This document shows, piece by piece, positions 15,219-26,236 of a stretch of 36,040 bases of DNA. Made by a program: the position numbers and the translations under genes. Numbering within the stretch: position 1 is the first letter of the stretch; every line of letters starts with the position of its first letter. Source of the stretch: Pseudomonadota bacterium. GTDB lineage: Bacteria; Pseudomonadota; Gammaproteobacteria; Burkholderiales; Burkholderiaceae_C. The stretch covers positions 1 to 36,040 of the forward strand of contig JAUNUR010000029.1 of NCBI GenBank assembly GCA_030538085.1, in the 5' to 3' direction. The notes beneath the pieces are model-generated. The model ran no database searches, was not told where the DNA came from, and was given only the letters and a program-made list of their open reading frames with translations.

Positions 15219-17870
15219 ATGGCCAAGCAGCCATGGACGAGGGGCGTGATGGCTTCAGCCATCGCGCTGGCGATGTTTGGCGCCAGTTTGAATGCGCAAG
15301 CGATGGCCTTGGGCGCCGTCACGGTGCGTTCGGCGCTGGGCGAGCCGCTTCGCGCTGAAATCGAGGTACCGCAGATTTCATCGGACGAAGCCGCGACCTT
15401 CCAGGCCTCCATCGCTTCGCCCGAGGCCTTTCAATCAGCGGGAGTCGAATACTCTCCGGCCTTGAATGGCGCCCGCATCACCTTGCACCGCCGCCCCAAC
15501 GGACAGGCGTATCTGCGCGTTGTCGGTGACCGCCCCGTCAGCGAGCCTTTCCTGGGCATCGTGATCGACGCCAGCTCGTCCAGCGGCCGGGTGGTGCGCG
15601 ACTACACCATGCTGCTCGACCCGCCTGCCCGCGCGGCGCCCGCGCCCGTCACGATCACGCAGTCGCAGGTTCCGTCGCAGCCCGTGGGCTCGGCACCCAC
15701 GCAGATAACGCCCACGCCAAGCGTGGTGCAAACAACGCCCGCCGACGGTGGCGCGGCGCGCCCAAGCCGCGCGCCGGCGCGGGCCGCGCCGGCGGCAAGC
15801 GGCGGCGGCGATCAGGTCACCGTGCAGCGTGGCGACACCGCCTACGCCCTCGCGGCCGCTCACCGCGCGGATGGCGTGTCGCTGGACCAGATGCTGGTCG
15901 CCATGCTGCGCGCCAACCCCAACGCCTTCATTCGCGGCAACGTCAACTTGATGAAGGCCGGCGCCGTCATCAACATGCCCACGGCTGAACAGGCTGCTGG
16001 CACATCTCACCGGGCCGCCCGCCGCGCGGTGGTGGCCCAAAGCCGCGACTTCAACGCCTACCGCCGCGGCGTCGCCATGCGCTCGGGCAGCACGCGCGTG
16101 GCCGCCGCCACGGGCCGTGCATCCGGTGGCGTGCAGGCACAGGTGCAAGACAGCCAAGCCGCGGCACCCGTGCAAGACCGCCTGAAGCTGTCCAGGGGCG
16201 GCACGGCCAGCGGTACCGAGTCGCAAGTCGCCCAGTCGCGCCAGGCCAAGGAGCAAGCCGACCGCGTGGCCGAGCTGAACAAGAACATCAGCGAACTGTC
16301 GCGCCTGCAAACGGCGTCCGGCAGTGGCGCGGCTGCTCCCGCTCCCACGACCCCCACGGTGCCGGCCATCAACGTGCCGACCGAGGCTCCAAACGCCACG
16401 ACGCCCACGCCAGCACCGGTGGCCACGCCCGCTTCAGCGGCGGAATCGGCGGTGGTGGATGCCGCATCCGTCACTGCAGCGGCTGCCGCCAGTGCCGCCT
16501 CGGCGGCTGCATCGGCCGTCGCCCCCGTCGTGGCGGAAGTCACTTCTGCCGCCAGTGAGGCAGAAGCGGCTGCATCGGCTGCCGCAGCAGCCGCCGCCGC
16601 GGCTGCTCCCGCGCCGACACCTCCTCCCGCTCCCCGCCCACGCGTGGTCACGCCACCCGCCCCCGTCGAGGAGCCTTCATTCCTCGGCAGCTTGATGGAG
16701 AACCCGCTGGTTCCCATCGCTGGCGCCGGCCTGCTGGCTTTGCTGGCGGGCTTTGGCTGGTATCGCTTGCGTCAGCGCAGAAAGGATACGGCGCCACTGG
16801 ACAGCTCGTTCATTGAAAGCAGATTGCAGCCCGATTCTTTTTTCGGCGCCAGCGGCGGCCAGCGCGTTAACACCAAGGACGGTGGTGGCTCGGTCACCGG
16901 CCACTCGTCCATGGCCTATTCGCCTAGCCAACTGGACGCCGCTGGCGACGTCGACCCCGTTGCGGAAGCCGATGTGTACCTGGCATATGGCCGTGACATG
17001 CAGGCCGAGGAAATTCTCAAGGAAGCCTTGCGCACGCATCCGGGCCGCACGTCGATCCATCGCAAGCTGGCTGAAATCTATGCCAAGCGCCGCGATGCCC
17101 GCGCGTTCGAGGCCATCGCCACCGAGGCTCACGCCCTCACCCAGGGCCAGGGGCCGGATTGGCTGGCCATCACCAGCCTGGGCAGCGAGCTGGAGCCAGG
17201 CAACAACCTCTATCAACCGGGCGGCGTGCCGTCCACCAAGCCCACGCCAATGCCGTCGGCGCACGCCAGCTTCGGCGCCGATACCGAGCCGCATCCCTCT
17301 TCAGAGGCCGCAGATTACACCAGCGCAAGCGTGCCGCTGGACCTTGATCTTGACCTGGACAGCGCACCGGTGCGCGCCACGGCGCCAGCACCGGCTCCCG
17401 TGGCTGCGCCGGCCGCCGCAGCTGCTGTCGCCAGTGCGGCCGTTGCTCGCACGCAAGTGCCCGCCGCGCCCGCTCCCGCCATGGATGATCACGCGGCTCT
17501 GGACTTCGATCTGGATCTGGACTTTTCACCCCCCTCCGAGACGCCGACGCGGCCACCCGTGGCGCCCCCGGAGCCGCAGCGTCCAATCGAGGTCGCCGCG
17601 CCGCCGGTGCTCGACGACAACGCGGGCATGATCGATTTCGACATGGATGCGCTGTCGACGGACCCTGATTCGCGCTCTGGTGGCGAACTGAAGACCGAGC
17701 AACCCGAGGACGTTGACGAGGACCCGCTGGGCACCAAACTGTCCCTGGCACAGGAGTTCCACGCCATTGGCGACACCGACGGCGCTCGCGCCCTGGTGAA
17801 GGAAGTGATTGCCGAGTCGTCCGGGTCGATGCGCGCGCGCGCGGAGCGTTTCCTGGCGGAACTCAACTGA
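15219..17870 (+). CDS. fimV: FimV-like peptidoglycan-binding polar protein
   Basis: 883-residue inner-membrane protein of the FimV/HubP type, which organises the cell pole and type IV pili in relatives. ATG at 15219 is chosen because AAAGGA lies 6 bases upstream and it begins a clear signal peptide (cleavage after AQAMA); a TTG start 23 codons earlier is less likely. Domains: the FimV N-terminal domain (ALGAVTVRSALGEPLRAEIEV), a LysM-like domain (about 198-252, VTVQRGDTAYALAAAHR), Ala/Pro/Thr-rich linkers with a coiled coil (about 345-370), one transmembrane helix (about 498-516), a TPR-like segment (ADVYLAYGRDMQAEEILKEA), acidic linkers, and the conserved FimV C-terminal domain (LSLAQEFHAIGDTDGARALV). 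The asd-fimV-truA order is typical of Burkholderiales. Confidence 0.93.
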   Translation: MAKQPWTRGVMASAIALAMFGASLNAQAMALGAVTVRSALGEPLRAEIEVPQISSDEAATFQASIASPEAFQSAGVEYSPALNGARITLHRRPNGQAYLRVVGDRPVSEPFLGIVIDASSSSGRVVRDYTMLLDPPARAAPAPVTITQSQVPSQPVGSAPTQITPTPSVVQTTPADGGAARPSRAPARAAPAASGGGDQVTVQRGDTAYALAAAHRADGVSLDQMLVAMLRANPNAFIRGNVNLMKAGAVINMPTAEQAAGTSHRAARRAVVAQSRDFNAYRRGVAMRSGSTRVAAATGRASGGVQAQVQDSQAAAPVQDRLKLSRGGTASGTESQVAQSRQAKEQADRVAELNKNISELSRLQTASGSGAAAPAPTTPTVPAINVPTEAPNATTPTPAPVATPASAAESAVVDAASVTAAAAASAASAAASAVAPVVAEVTSAASEAEAAASAAAAAAAAAAPAPTPPPAPRPRVVTPPAPVEEPSFLGSLMENPLVPIAGAGLLALLAGFGWYRLRQRRKDTAPLDSSFIESRLQPDSFFGASGGQRVNTKDGGGSVTGHSSMAYSPSQLDAAGDVDPVAEADVYLAYGRDMQAEEILKEALRTHPGRTSIHRKLAEIYAKRRDARAFEAIATEAHALTQGQGPDWLAITSLGSELEPGNNLYQPGGVPSTKPTPMPSAHASFGADTEPHPSSEAADYTSASVPLDLDLDLDSAPVRATAPAPAPVAAPAAAAAVASAAVARTQVPAAPAPAMDDHAALDFDLDLDFSPPSETPTRPPVAPPEPQRPIEVAAPPVLDDNAGMIDFDMDALSTDPDSRSGGELKTEQPEDVDEDPLGTKLSLAQEFHAIGDTDGARALVKEVIAESSGSMRARAERFLAELN

Positions 17871-17890
17871 CAGGGCACCTGACCCATCGA

Positions 17891-17917
17891 AAAGCGGCGC
17901 TCTCGTGGCGCCGCTTT
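17891..17917 (+). terminator. Hairpin after fimV
   Basis: AAAGCGGCGC (17891-17900) and GCGCCGCTTT (17908-17917) make a perfect 10-bp stem, followed by GTCTTTCC. It lies 20 bases after fimV and 40 bases before truA, and may partly separate the two. Confidence 0.6.
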
Positions 17918-17957
17918 GTCTTTCCATCGTGCGCCTTGCGGCCACAATGACGGCATC

Positions 17958-18740
17958 GTGAGAATCGCGCTCGGCATCAGCTATCTCGGCACCGCCTACC
18001 AAGGCTGGCAAAGCCAGCCTTCGGGGCAAACGGTGCAAGATCGGCTTGAGTCCGCGCTGGGCCAGTTCGCCACCGTGCCCATCGCCACGCTGTGCGCTGG
18101 CCGCACCGACGCTGGCGTGCACGGGCTGATGCAGGTGGTGCATTTCGACACCAACCTGGTGCGCGAGCCCTTTTCCTGGGTACGCGGCACCAACCGCTTC
18201 CTGCCATCGGATATCGCCGTGCAATGGGCTCAGACCGTGCCCGAAGCCTTTCATGCCCGCGCCGCCGCCCTCGCCCGCCGATACGCCTACGTGCTGCTCG
18301 AATCGCCCGTGCGCCCCAGCGTGGAGGCCGGGCGCGCGGGCTGGACGTTCCGCCCGCTGGATGGCGATGCCATGCGGCAAGCCGCCAGCCACCTGATGGG
18401 CGAGCATGACTTCACGTCATTCCGCGCCTCGGCCTGCCAGGCGTTGTCGCCCGTCAAGCAACTCACACGGCTCGACATCACCCGGCGCGGCACCTACTGG
18501 CGCTTCGATTTCGAGGCCAGCGCTTTCCTGCACCACATGATCCGCAACATCATGGGCTCCCTGGTCACCGTGGGGCAGGGGTTGCAGCCACCCGGCTGGA
18601 TGGCCGAAGTGCTGGCCGCGCGCGACCGCGATGCCGCCGCGCCCACTTTCGCGCCTGACGGACTGTACTTCCTAGGCCCCCGCTACGACACACGCTGGGG
18701 GCTGCCGGAGTGCACGGCGGCCTATGATTGGCTGCCATGA
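17958..18740 (+). CDS. truA: tRNA pseudouridine(38-40) synthase TruA
   Basis: 260-residue enzyme forming pseudouridine in the anticodon stem-loop of many tRNAs. The catalytic Asp51 lies in [28 protein letters not shown] and [13 protein letters not shown] are further family motifs. The GTG start at 17958 begins right at [17 protein letters not shown], the usual N-terminus; a longer frame would start inside the fimV hairpin and is unlikely. The stop overlaps the trpF start by 4 bases (ATGA). Confidence 0.95.
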   Translation: MRIALGISYLGTAYQGWQSQPSGQTVQDRLESALGQFATVPIATLCAGRTDAGVHGLMQVVHFDTNLVREPFSWVRGTNRFLPSDIAVQWAQTVPEAFHARAAALARRYAYVLLESPVRPSVEAGRAGWTFRPLDGDAMRQAASHLMGEHDFTSFRASACQALSPVKQLTRLDITRRGTYWRFDFEASAFLHHMIRNIMGSLVTVGQGLQPPGWMAEVLAARDRDAAAPTFAPDGLYFLGPRYDTRWGLPECTAAYDWLP

Positions 18741-19438
18741 GCAGCGCCCGCCCCCACCGCACCCGCATCAAGATCTGCGGCCTCACGCGCGAGGCCGATG
18801 TGGACGCCGCCGTGGACGCCGGGGCCGATGCCATCGGCTTCGTGCTCTACCCGAAAAGCCCGCGCTTCGTCACGCCCGCGCGTGCCGCCGAACTGGCCCG
18901 CCGCCTGCCGCCCTTCGTCACCCCGGTACTGCTGTTCGTCAATGAAGTGGCGACCCATATAGAAGCTGCCTGTGATCGCGTGGCCGGCGCCGTGTTGCAA
19001 TTTCATGGTGATGAGTCGGCCGCCGACTGCCTGACAGCCGCGAATGCCACGGGCCGCCCCTTTCTGCGCGCGGCGCGCATCCCGGCGCCGCCCGCCAACG
19101 CGCCCGACCTGGCAAGCTTCGCCCGGGATTTCAGCGCCGCGCAGGCCATCCTGCTCGATGCTCACGTCGACGGCTTCGGCGGTGGCGGTAAAACATTCGA
19201 TTGGTCTTGCCTGCCACCCCACATACCCGCCCATCTCGTCCTGTCTGGCGGACTCACGCCCGCCAACGTAGGCAGCGGCATCGCGGCGCTGCGTGGGCGC
19301 GGTTTCTCGCTCGCGGTTGACGTGTCCTCCGGCGTCGAGGCAGACGGGCCAGACGGCAAACCCCGAAAAGGCATCAAGGACGCCGACAAAATCCGGCAAT
19401 TCATCGCCGCCGTGCGCCAGGCGGATGCAAGCCGCTGA
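18737..19438 (+). CDS. trpF: Phosphoribosylanthranilate isomerase
   Basis: 233-residue TIM-barrel enzyme of tryptophan synthesis that isomerises phosphoribosylanthranilate. Cys14 in RIKICGLT and Asp141 in [20 protein letters not shown] match the catalytic pair of the family. The phosphate-binding [10 protein letters not shown] and VDVSSGVE loops are intact. The ATG at 18737 overlaps the truA stop. Downstream, trpB is separated from it by a 2.2-kb unrecognised gene. Confidence 0.96.
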   Translation: MSSARPHRTRIKICGLTREADVDAAVDAGADAIGFVLYPKSPRFVTPARAAELARRLPPFVTPVLLFVNEVATHIEAACDRVAGAVLQFHGDESAADCLTAANATGRPFLRAARIPAPPANAPDLASFARDFSAAQAILLDAHVDGFGGGGKTFDWSCLPPHIPAHLVLSGGLTPANVGSGIAALRGRGFSLAVDVSSGVEADGPDGKPRKGIKDADKIRQFIAAVRQADASR

Positions 19439-19448
19439 AGCCGCACAC

Positions 19449-21638
19449 ATGCCTCGTCCCTGCATCCTGTTTTCAGCCCGGCAGTTTCCCAGCGTCAACG
19501 ACGCTTTCGACTACGCGCCAGAAGCCCCCGAAAGCGTTGGTCTGAGCGGGCTGGCCGAGTGGTTCGACCACATTCCCGACTTGTTTCTGCTGCTGCTGGG
19601 CGAGCAATCCGCCGCCGCGCCATGGCGCGCCTATGCCGACCCATGCGACAACCAATGCCTGGTCACGCCCATGCCCGAGGCCCGTGCACGCTGGCGGGCA
19701 CTGACCGCGCTGGCGCACCACCACCACCCTGAACTGGCCGCCAGCCTGGCGCAAGTGCAGGCCGTGCTGGAAAAAGCTCCTTTTGCCTGGCTGGTGCTGG
19801 ACATCTGGGACAGCCAACCGCCAGCCAAACAAGGCAAGAAAGCATGGCCGCGCTTCGTCAAAGGCCTGCAGGCACGCGCGGCCACGTTGACTGACGCCCT
19901 GCACGCCAGCAGCCCGCAGCACCTGGCGCCTGAACTGGCCCACCTGCTGGCGCACTGGTCACGGGAGTGCGGCTGGTGGTCGCCCGCCGTGGCCGCGCGC
20001 GCCTGGCTGCTGGACGATCCGTTTGAAGAAGTGGCCGCGCGCGTACCCACGCTGGCGGGCCTGCAGGCGCTGCGCTGGCTGGACGCCATTCCAGCCTGGG
20101 TGGTGCAGCGCCAGGGTGCGCGTGAATTCGCGGACCCGATAGGCATCGTCACCCCCTACGGGCGCTGGCTGCTGCCCCTGCACGAAGGCATGACCCGGGT
20201 TGAAACAGGCCCCGACGAGTGCAGCCTGCACTGGGGCTGGCTGGCCTGCCAGCAGGATGTTCCTCCACCCCCAGCCACCAGTACGCCTGAATACCCGCCG
20301 CTGCGCCTGAACGCCCGCGTGTGGGATGTGAACGGCCTGCCCGTCACGCCGCTGCTGCCGGACACCTTGCTGGACATATGCGCGCCCCACGTGCTCTACA
20401 CCCAGCCCTGCACGGGTTCAGCCGCTGACGAAGCCGCGCTCAATCCCGGCCAGTTGCGCCGCCTGCCCGATCTGTCGCCTTTGCTGGAAAACATCAGCAA
20501 CGTCAACTACAGCGACGATGGTTTGGTGCACTTCCAGCGCCGCGTACCCAACCCGGCACAGCCAGACAATCCACACACCTTCGAGGGTTTGATGGATGAC
20601 GGCGGCCAGGTTCTGGTATCGGCGGATCGCTACCGCAGCATTTCCCCGTTCCACAAAACCAAACGCATCGCCACGGTGTGCAAGCAGGCACCGCCGACGA
20701 GCGAGTCCGACGAAAGCTGCTTGTTCGGCATCCTTGATATCCGGGGTCAGGAAGTGCTGCCCTGCCAATACCGGGCCATCCACCCGCTGCGCCCCGCCGA
20801 TAAGCCTCCCAAGGTGCTGGGCAAGGATCGGCTCCTGGCTCAGGCGCAAGATGGCTGCATCCACATCTTCACCATCACCGGCCAGCTGGTGTGTGCCACG
20901 CCCTATGTGCCAACGCAGCTGTTTTTCGCGGAACCGCTCATCGACGGCGCCATGTACCTGACCGATGACCAGTGGGTGTACCAGGTATCGCTGGACGGCG
21001 ACGTGCTGGCCCGTGACATGCCCCTGGACCAGCTCAACCAGGAAATCAGGCAAGCCCGGCGCCAGCAGTTTGGGCTGGACGCCCCGCATCGCCACGTCAC
21101 CGCCGCCGACGTCGTGGCCGAAGCGCCATGGAACACCTTGGCCGAGCTGAGCGCCATCTTCTGTCTGGGCGATGCCCATCGTGCCGCCCGGGTGGCGCAG
21201 CACGTGCGTCAGCAGTTGGAACCCGCCGGCGGAAGCTCCGGCGAAGAAGACGAAAACGAAAACGATGAAGCAGCGGCCATCGCCTGTCTGCGTGCCGACC
21301 AGCCCGCCGCCGCGGCCTTGCTGCACCTGATGCGATGGGCGCTGCTGGAAGAAGACCTGGCCGCCATCATCGACTGGAAAGACACCGACGCACTGGAAAA
21401 CCTGGCCGCCAGCTTGACCATCCCCGAACTGCAAGGCTTCGACTGGCTGGCGAGCGACAATAGCGGCAGCGTTTCCGATGGCATCGCCGCGGCCCGCGCG
21501 TATCTGCGCCCACGGGGCCTGTGCCTGGTGCAATTGCCCACCCAGGGCGACTGCCACGATCTGGCCGTGGCCCGTGCCGACGACCTGCCACGCCTGCTGC
21601 ATATCGCCCAATCGCTGGGGGAAACGCTGCAAACCTGA
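19449..21638 (+). CDS. Large hypothetical protein inserted in the trp operon
   Basis: 729-residue protein whose family I do not firmly recognise. The N-terminal half (1-250) is helical and Trp-rich ([20 protein letters not shown]). Residues about 380-515 contain beta-rich repeats ([58 protein letters not shown]) reminiscent of WG-type repeats. An acidic run, [12 protein letters not shown], lies near residue 600. The last 110 residues ([15 protein letters not shown] to the end, including [19 protein letters not shown]) resemble DUF6630, but only tentatively. There is no signal peptide or membrane helix. It starts 10 bases after trpF; an alternative ATG at 19425 inside trpF is possible. Codon use is like its neighbours, so it is probably long resident and co-transcribed with trpFBA. 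Confidence 0.7.
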   Translation: MPRPCILFSARQFPSVNDAFDYAPEAPESVGLSGLAEWFDHIPDLFLLLLGEQSAAAPWRAYADPCDNQCLVTPMPEARARWRALTALAHHHHPELAASLAQVQAVLEKAPFAWLVLDIWDSQPPAKQGKKAWPRFVKGLQARAATLTDALHASSPQHLAPELAHLLAHWSRECGWWSPAVAARAWLLDDPFEEVAARVPTLAGLQALRWLDAIPAWVVQRQGAREFADPIGIVTPYGRWLLPLHEGMTRVETGPDECSLHWGWLACQQDVPPPPATSTPEYPPLRLNARVWDVNGLPVTPLLPDTLLDICAPHVLYTQPCTGSAADEAALNPGQLRRLPDLSPLLENISNVNYSDDGLVHFQRRVPNPAQPDNPHTFEGLMDDGGQVLVSADRYRSISPFHKTKRIATVCKQAPPTSESDESCLFGILDIRGQEVLPCQYRAIHPLRPADKPPKVLGKDRLLAQAQDGCIHIFTITGQLVCATPYVPTQLFFAEPLIDGAMYLTDDQWVYQVSLDGDVLARDMPLDQLNQEIRQARRQQFGLDAPHRHVTAADVVAEAPWNTLAELSAIFCLGDAHRAARVAQHVRQQLEPAGGSSGEEDENENDEAAAIACLRADQPAAAALLHLMRWALLEEDLAAIIDWKDTDALENLAASLTIPELQGFDWLASDNSGSVSDGIAAARAYLRPRGLCLVQLPTQGDCHDLAVARADDLPRLLHIAQSLGETLQT

Positions 21639-21694
21639 TAATGCCCGGCTGCGTCTGCGAGCAGACCGGCCGCGCATTGACTAAAAACCCATCC

Positions 21695-22975
21695 ATGACG
21701 CCTTATTGCCTTCCTGACTCCAACGGCCATTTCGGCCGCTACGGCGGCAGTTTCATCAGCGAAACGCTGACCTACGCCATCAACGAACTGAAGGACGCCT
21801 ACGCGAAGTACCAGCACGACGCGGGGTTCCTCAACGAATTCAAATACGAGCTGGCGCACTACGTGGGCCGCCCTTCGCCCGTCTACCACGCCGCGCGCAC
21901 CAGCCGCGAGCTGGGCGGCGCGCAGATCTACCTCAAGCGCGAAGACCTCAACCACACCGGCGCGCACAAGATCAACAACGTCATCGGCCAGGCCATGCTC
22001 GCCAAGCGCATGGGCAAGCCGCGCATCATCGCCGAAACGGGCGCCGGCCAGCACGGCGTGGCCACGGCCACCATCTGCGCCCGCTACGGGCTGGAGTGCG
22101 TGGTGTACATGGGCGCGGAAGACGTGAAGCGCCAGTCGCCCAACGTCTACCGCATGAAACTGCTGGGCGCCACCGTGATTCCGGTCGAAAGCGGCAGCAA
22201 AACCCTGAAGGACGCGCTGAACGAAGCCATGCGCGACTGGGTGGCGAACGTGGACAACACCTTCTACATCATCGGCACCGTGGCCGGCCCGCACCCCTAC
22301 CCCATGATGGTGCGTGACTTCCAAAGCGTGATCGGCCAGGAGTGCCTGACGCAGATGCCTGAGATGCTGACCGAGCAAAAATGCGCGGCCCAGCAGCCCG
22401 ACGCCGTCATCGCCTGCGTGGGCGGCGGCAGCAACGCCATGGGCATCTTCTACCCCTACATCCCGTACGAGAAAACGCGCCTGATCGGCGTCGAGGCCGC
22501 CGGCCAGGGGCTGGACAGCGGCAAGCATTCCGCCAGCCTGCAGCGCGGCTCCAGCGGCGTGCTGCATGGCAACCGCACCTACATCCTGCAGGACGACAAC
22601 GGCCAGATCACGGAAACGCACAGCATCTCAGCCGGCCTGGACTACCCCGGCGTCGGCCCCGAGCATGCGTGGCTCAAGGACACCGGCCGCGCCGAATACG
22701 TGGGCGCCACCGATGCCGAGGCGCTGGCCGCCTTCCACCACCTGTGCCGCGCCGAGGGCATCATCCCGGCGCTCGAATCCAGCCACGCCATGGCCTACGC
22801 CATGAAGCTGGCGCCGACCATGCGACCGGATCAATCCATCCTGGTATGCCTGTCCGGCCGGGGCGACAAGGACATCGGCACCGTGGCCGATCTGGATGGC
22901 GTTGATTTTTACGACAGGCCTTCGATGCGCGGTCACGTGGTCAAGGGCGCCGCCAAACCGGGAGCCAAGCCATGA
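21695..22975 (+). CDS. trpB: Tryptophan synthase beta subunit
   Basis: 426-residue PLP enzyme that condenses indole with serine. The PLP-binding Lys92 lies in [10 protein letters not shown], and the phosphate-binding loop [10 protein letters not shown] is present. ATG at 21695 gives the standard N-terminus ([19 protein letters not shown]), although no good Shine-Dalgarno is seen. It overlaps trpA by 4 bases (ATGA at 22972-22975), as expected for subunits made in equal amounts. Confidence 0.97.
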   Translation: MTPYCLPDSNGHFGRYGGSFISETLTYAINELKDAYAKYQHDAGFLNEFKYELAHYVGRPSPVYHAARTSRELGGAQIYLKREDLNHTGAHKINNVIGQAMLAKRMGKPRIIAETGAGQHGVATATICARYGLECVVYMGAEDVKRQSPNVYRMKLLGATVIPVESGSKTLKDALNEAMRDWVANVDNTFYIIGTVAGPHPYPMMVRDFQSVIGQECLTQMPEMLTEQKCAAQQPDAVIACVGGGSNAMGIFYPYIPYEKTRLIGVEAAGQGLDSGKHSASLQRGSSGVLHGNRTYILQDDNGQITETHSISAGLDYPGVGPEHAWLKDTGRAEYVGATDAEALAAFHHLCRAEGIIPALESSHAMAYAMKLAPTMRPDQSILVCLSGRGDKDIGTVADLDGVDFYDRPSMRGHVVKGAAKPGAKP

Positions 22976-23793
22976 GCCGCATCGACACCACCCTGGCCGG
23001 GCTGAAGGCCAGTGGCCGCAAGGCCCTCATTCCCTACGTGACCGCCGGCTTTCCCTACGCCGACATCACGCCCGCGCTGATGCACGGCATGGTGGCCGCC
23101 GGCGCCGATATCATCGAACTTGGCGTGCCCTTTTCCGACCCCAGCGCCGACGGCGCCGTGATCCAGAAAGCGGGCGACCGCGCGCTGTCGCTGGGCATCG
23201 GGCTGGCGCAGGTGCTGGCGATGGTGAAAACCTTCCGCGAAAAAGATCAGAACACCCCCGTGGTGCTGATGGGCTACGCCAACCCGGTGGAGCGCTACGA
23301 CCAGAAGCATGGTCAGGCAGAAGGCGACAACGCCTTCATCCGCGACGCCGCCGCCGCCGGCGTGGATGGCCTGCTGATCGTCGACTACCCGCCCGAGGAG
23401 TGCGTCGACTTCGCCACCCAGCTGCGCGCGCACGGCATGGACCTGATCTTCCTGCTGGCCCCCACCTCCACCGAGCAGCGCATGCGGCAGGTGGCCCAGG
23501 TCGCCAGCGGCTACATCTATTACGTGTCGCTCAAGGGCGTCACCGGCTCGGGCGCGCTCAACACGGCCGAGGTCGAGGCCATGCTGCCGCGCATTCGCCA
23601 GCACGTGCACATTCCCGTGGGCGTGGGTTTCGGCATCCGCGATGCCGAAACCGCCAAGGCCATCGGCAAGGTGGCCGATGCCGTGGTCATCGGCAGCCGC
23701 CTGATCCAGGTGATCGAAGCCCAGCCGCACGAGCGCGTGGTGGCCGCCGCGATGGATTTCCTGCGCCCCATCCGCGCCGCGCTGGATGCATGA
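22972..23793 (+). CDS. trpA: Tryptophan synthase alpha subunit
   Basis: 273-residue TIM-barrel subunit that cleaves indole-3-glycerol phosphate and channels indole to TrpB. The catalytic residues Glu49 ([12 protein letters not shown]) and Asp60 are at the same positions as in the Salmonella enzyme. [12 protein letters not shown] and GFGIRD are family motifs. Translation is coupled to trpB. Confidence 0.97.
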   Translation: MSRIDTTLAGLKASGRKALIPYVTAGFPYADITPALMHGMVAAGADIIELGVPFSDPSADGAVIQKAGDRALSLGIGLAQVLAMVKTFREKDQNTPVVLMGYANPVERYDQKHGQAEGDNAFIRDAAAAGVDGLLIVDYPPEECVDFATQLRAHGMDLIFLLAPTSTEQRMRQVAQVASGYIYYVSLKGVTGSGALNTAEVEAMLPRIRQHVHIPVGVGFGIRDAETAKAIGKVADAVVIGSRLIQVIEAQPHERVVAAAMDFLRPIRAALDA

Positions 23794-23828
23794 TCCTGGT
23801 GTGCCGACCCGGAGATTTCATGGGCAAG

Positions 23829-23857
23829 TTATTTCCGGGACGGCAAACCAGCATAAT
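23829..23857 (+). promoter_or_regulatory. Possible accD promoter
   Basis: TTATTT (23829-23834) and CATAAT (23852-23857) are 17 bases apart in the 90-base trpA-accD gap. The -10 is good and the -35 poor. Confidence 0.35.
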
Positions 23858-23883
23858 CGCCGCTATCACTCAAGGAGCGTCAC

Positions 23884-24759
23884 ATGAGCAGCTGGCTTGA
23901 AAAACTCCTGCCACCCAAGATTCAGAAATCCGAGAATTCCGAGCGTCGGCAGATGCCGGAGGGGCTGTGGATCAAGTGCCCCGATTGCGACACGGTGCTG
24001 TACAAGACCGACCTGGATCAGAACCAGAACGTCTGTCCGCAGTGCGGCCACCACCACCGCATCGGCGCGCGCGAGCGGCTCAATGTGTTTCTCGACAACG
24101 AGGGCCGCTACGAGATCGGCCAGGAAGTGGTGCCCGTGGACGCACTGCGGTTCAAGGACAGCCGCAAGTACCCCGAGCGCATCAAGAGCGCGATGGAAGC
24201 CACCGGCGAGACCGATGCCCTGGTGGTGCTGGGTGGCGCGGTGCGGGGCATCAGCGTGGTCTGCGCCTGCTTCGAGTTCGATTTCATGACCGGCTCGATG
24301 GGCTCGGTGGTGGGCGAGCGCTTCGTGCGTGGCGTGGAAAACGCCATCGAACAGAAAGTGCCCTTCATCTGCTTCACCGCCAGCGGCGGCGCGCGCATGC
24401 AGGAGGGCGTGCTCAGCCTGATGCAGATGGCCAAGACCAACGCCGCGCTCACGCGGCTGGCGAAAAAGGGGCTGCCCTACATCAGCGTGCTGACCGATCC
24501 CACCACCGGCGGCGTGTCGGCCAGCTTCGCCTTCGTCGCCGACGTGGTGATCGCTGAGCCCAAGGCCATGATCGGCTTCGCCGGCCCGCGCGTGATCGAG
24601 AACACGGTCCGCGTGAAGCTGCCGGAGGGCTTTCAGCGCGCCGAGTTCCTGCGCCAGAAAGGCGCGGTCGACTTCATCTGCGACCGGCGCGAGCTGCGCG
24701 AGAAGATCGCGAACGTGCTCGCCATGCTGCAGCGCCAGCCGGCCGACGCCGTCCAGTAA
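23884..24759 (+). CDS. accD: Acetyl-CoA carboxylase carboxyltransferase beta subunit
   Basis: 291-residue subunit of the carboxyltransferase that makes malonyl-CoA for fatty acid synthesis. The N-terminal zinc ribbon uses Cys32, Cys35, Cys51 and Cys54 (CPDC and CPQC). The crotonase-like body includes [12 protein letters not shown] and [18 protein letters not shown] at 23872 supports the start. Position after trpA is conserved in Burkholderiales; folC, which often follows, is absent here and pncB takes its place. Confidence 0.97.
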   Translation: MSSWLEKLLPPKIQKSENSERRQMPEGLWIKCPDCDTVLYKTDLDQNQNVCPQCGHHHRIGARERLNVFLDNEGRYEIGQEVVPVDALRFKDSRKYPERIKSAMEATGETDALVVLGGAVRGISVVCACFEFDFMTGSMGSVVGERFVRGVENAIEQKVPFICFTASGGARMQEGVLSLMQMAKTNAALTRLAKKGLPYISVLTDPTTGGVSASFAFVADVVIAEPKAMIGFAGPRVIENTVRVKLPEGFQRAEFLRQKGAVDFICDRRELREKIANVLAMLQRQPADAVQ

Positions 24760-24920
24760 GCGCGCCTTCGGCGGCCTGCACACCGCCAGGCGCGCCAACT
24801 CACTGAGAGCCTGCGCTCAGAGCATGGGCTCATGGCCCAGCGCCTCGCCCCGTGCAATGTCGTTACACTGATTCATTGGCCCGCCGCCGCCCGACGACGG
24901 GCGACGCACACGAGACAACC

Positions 24921-26144
24921 ATGCCCGGCATCATTCAAAGCCTGCTCGACACCGACCTGTACAAATTCACCATGATGCAGGCGGTGCTGCATCAATTTCC
25001 GGGCGCGGAGGTCGAATACAAGTTCAAGTGCCGCTCGGCCGATGTGCAGCTGGCGCCCTACATCGACGAAATCCGCGATGAGATCCGCCAGCTGTGCGAG
25101 TTGCGCTTCACCGAGGACGAGCTGGCCTACGTCCGCTCGATGCGCTTCATCAAGAGCGACTTCGTCGACTTTCTCGGCCTGTTCAAGCTGAACGAAAAAT
25201 ACATCACCCTCACGCCGCAGGCCAATGGCGAAATCGACATCCGCGTGCGCGGCCCCTGGCTGCACACCATCATGTTCGAGATTCCGGTGCTGGCCATCGT
25301 GAGCGAGGTGTACTACCGCAACACCGCGCCGAACCTGGATTTCGACGAGGGCCGGCGCCGGCTGGACGCCAAGCTCAAGCTGGTTGAAACGCCCGGGCTG
25401 CAAGGCATCCGCATCGCCGACTACGGCACGCGCCGCCGTTTCTCGCGCGAATGGCAGCGCGAGGTGCTGCAGACCATGCAGCGGCGCCTGGGCGCCACGG
25501 GGCAGCTCACCGGCACCAGCAACGTGCTGTTCGCCAAGGAGTTGAACCTGCGCCCCATGGGCACCATGGCGCACGAATACCTGCAAGCCTGCCAGGCGCT
25601 GGGCCCGCGCCTGCGCGACACGCAAGTGTTCGCGTTCGAGAAGTGGGCGCAGGAATACCGCGGCGACCTTGGCATCGCGCTGTCCGACGTGTACGGCATG
25701 AACGCCTTCCTGCGCGACTTCGACATGTATTTCTGCAAGCTGTTCGACGGCGCGCGGCACGATTCAGGCGACCCCTTCAAGTGGGGCGAGCGCATGATCG
25801 AGCACTACCAGGCCAACCGCTGCGACCCGCGTACCAAGACCATCATCTTCAGCGACGGGCTCACCGTGCCGCGCTGCATCGAGCTGTTCGAACGCTTCGA
25901 CGGCCGCATCCAGGTGGCCTTCGGCGTCGGCACCAACCTGACCAATGACGTGGGGCCAGCGGCACTGCAGATCGTGCTGAAGGTGATCGAGTGCAACGGC
26001 CAGCCCGTGGCCAAGATCTCCGACACACCGGGCAAGACCATGGTGGAGGACGAGGGCTACCTGACCTACCTGCGCCAGGTGTTCGACCTGCCAGCGCCGC
26101 CAGCGGCGGTGCCCATCAACCGGCCGGCACCGTTGTTGCGCTGA
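24921..26144 (+). CDS. pncB: Nicotinate phosphoribosyltransferase
   Basis: 407-residue enzyme converting nicotinate and PRPP to nicotinate mononucleotide in NAD salvage. His218 in [10 protein letters not shown] corresponds to the phosphorylated histidine of E. coli PncB. The N-terminal [14 protein letters not shown] and C-terminal [12 protein letters not shown] motifs are diagnostic. ATG at 24921 fits the family N-terminus. The preceding 161 bases hold no clear terminator or promoter beyond a TACACT box near 24866. Confidence 0.96.
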   Translation: MPGIIQSLLDTDLYKFTMMQAVLHQFPGAEVEYKFKCRSADVQLAPYIDEIRDEIRQLCELRFTEDELAYVRSMRFIKSDFVDFLGLFKLNEKYITLTPQANGEIDIRVRGPWLHTIMFEIPVLAIVSEVYYRNTAPNLDFDEGRRRLDAKLKLVETPGLQGIRIADYGTRRRFSREWQREVLQTMQRRLGATGQLTGTSNVLFAKELNLRPMGTMAHEYLQACQALGPRLRDTQVFAFEKWAQEYRGDLGIALSDVYGMNAFLRDFDMYFCKLFDGARHDSGDPFKWGERMIEHYQANRCDPRTKTIIFSDGLTVPRCIELFERFDGRIQVAFGVGTNLTNDVGPAALQIVLKVIECNGQPVAKISDTPGKTMVEDEGYLTYLRQVFDLPAPPAAVPINRPAPLLR

Positions 26145-26152
26145 TCCGGCAA

Positions 26153-26196
26153 GCTATTATAAAAATAGCGCCCAGCGCTTTATCGACAAGCGCTGG
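26153..26196. repeat. Double-hairpin dispersed repeat
   Basis: GCTATT/AATAGC (26153-26169) is followed at once by CCAGCGCTT/AAGCGCTGG (26172-26196). This double stem is a form I recognise as a dispersed intergenic repeat of Comamonadaceae. It lies between pncB and the antiporter gene and may end the pncB transcript. Confidence 0.65.
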
Positions 26197-26236
26197 AACC
26201 TCATTTCATTCATCATCACACCGCGACTCCAAAGGC

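Noticed and set aside
26153-26196. Double hairpin as a pncB terminator
   Set aside because: Recorded as a dispersed repeat instead; there is no T-run, and the same form is common in intergenic DNA of this family.
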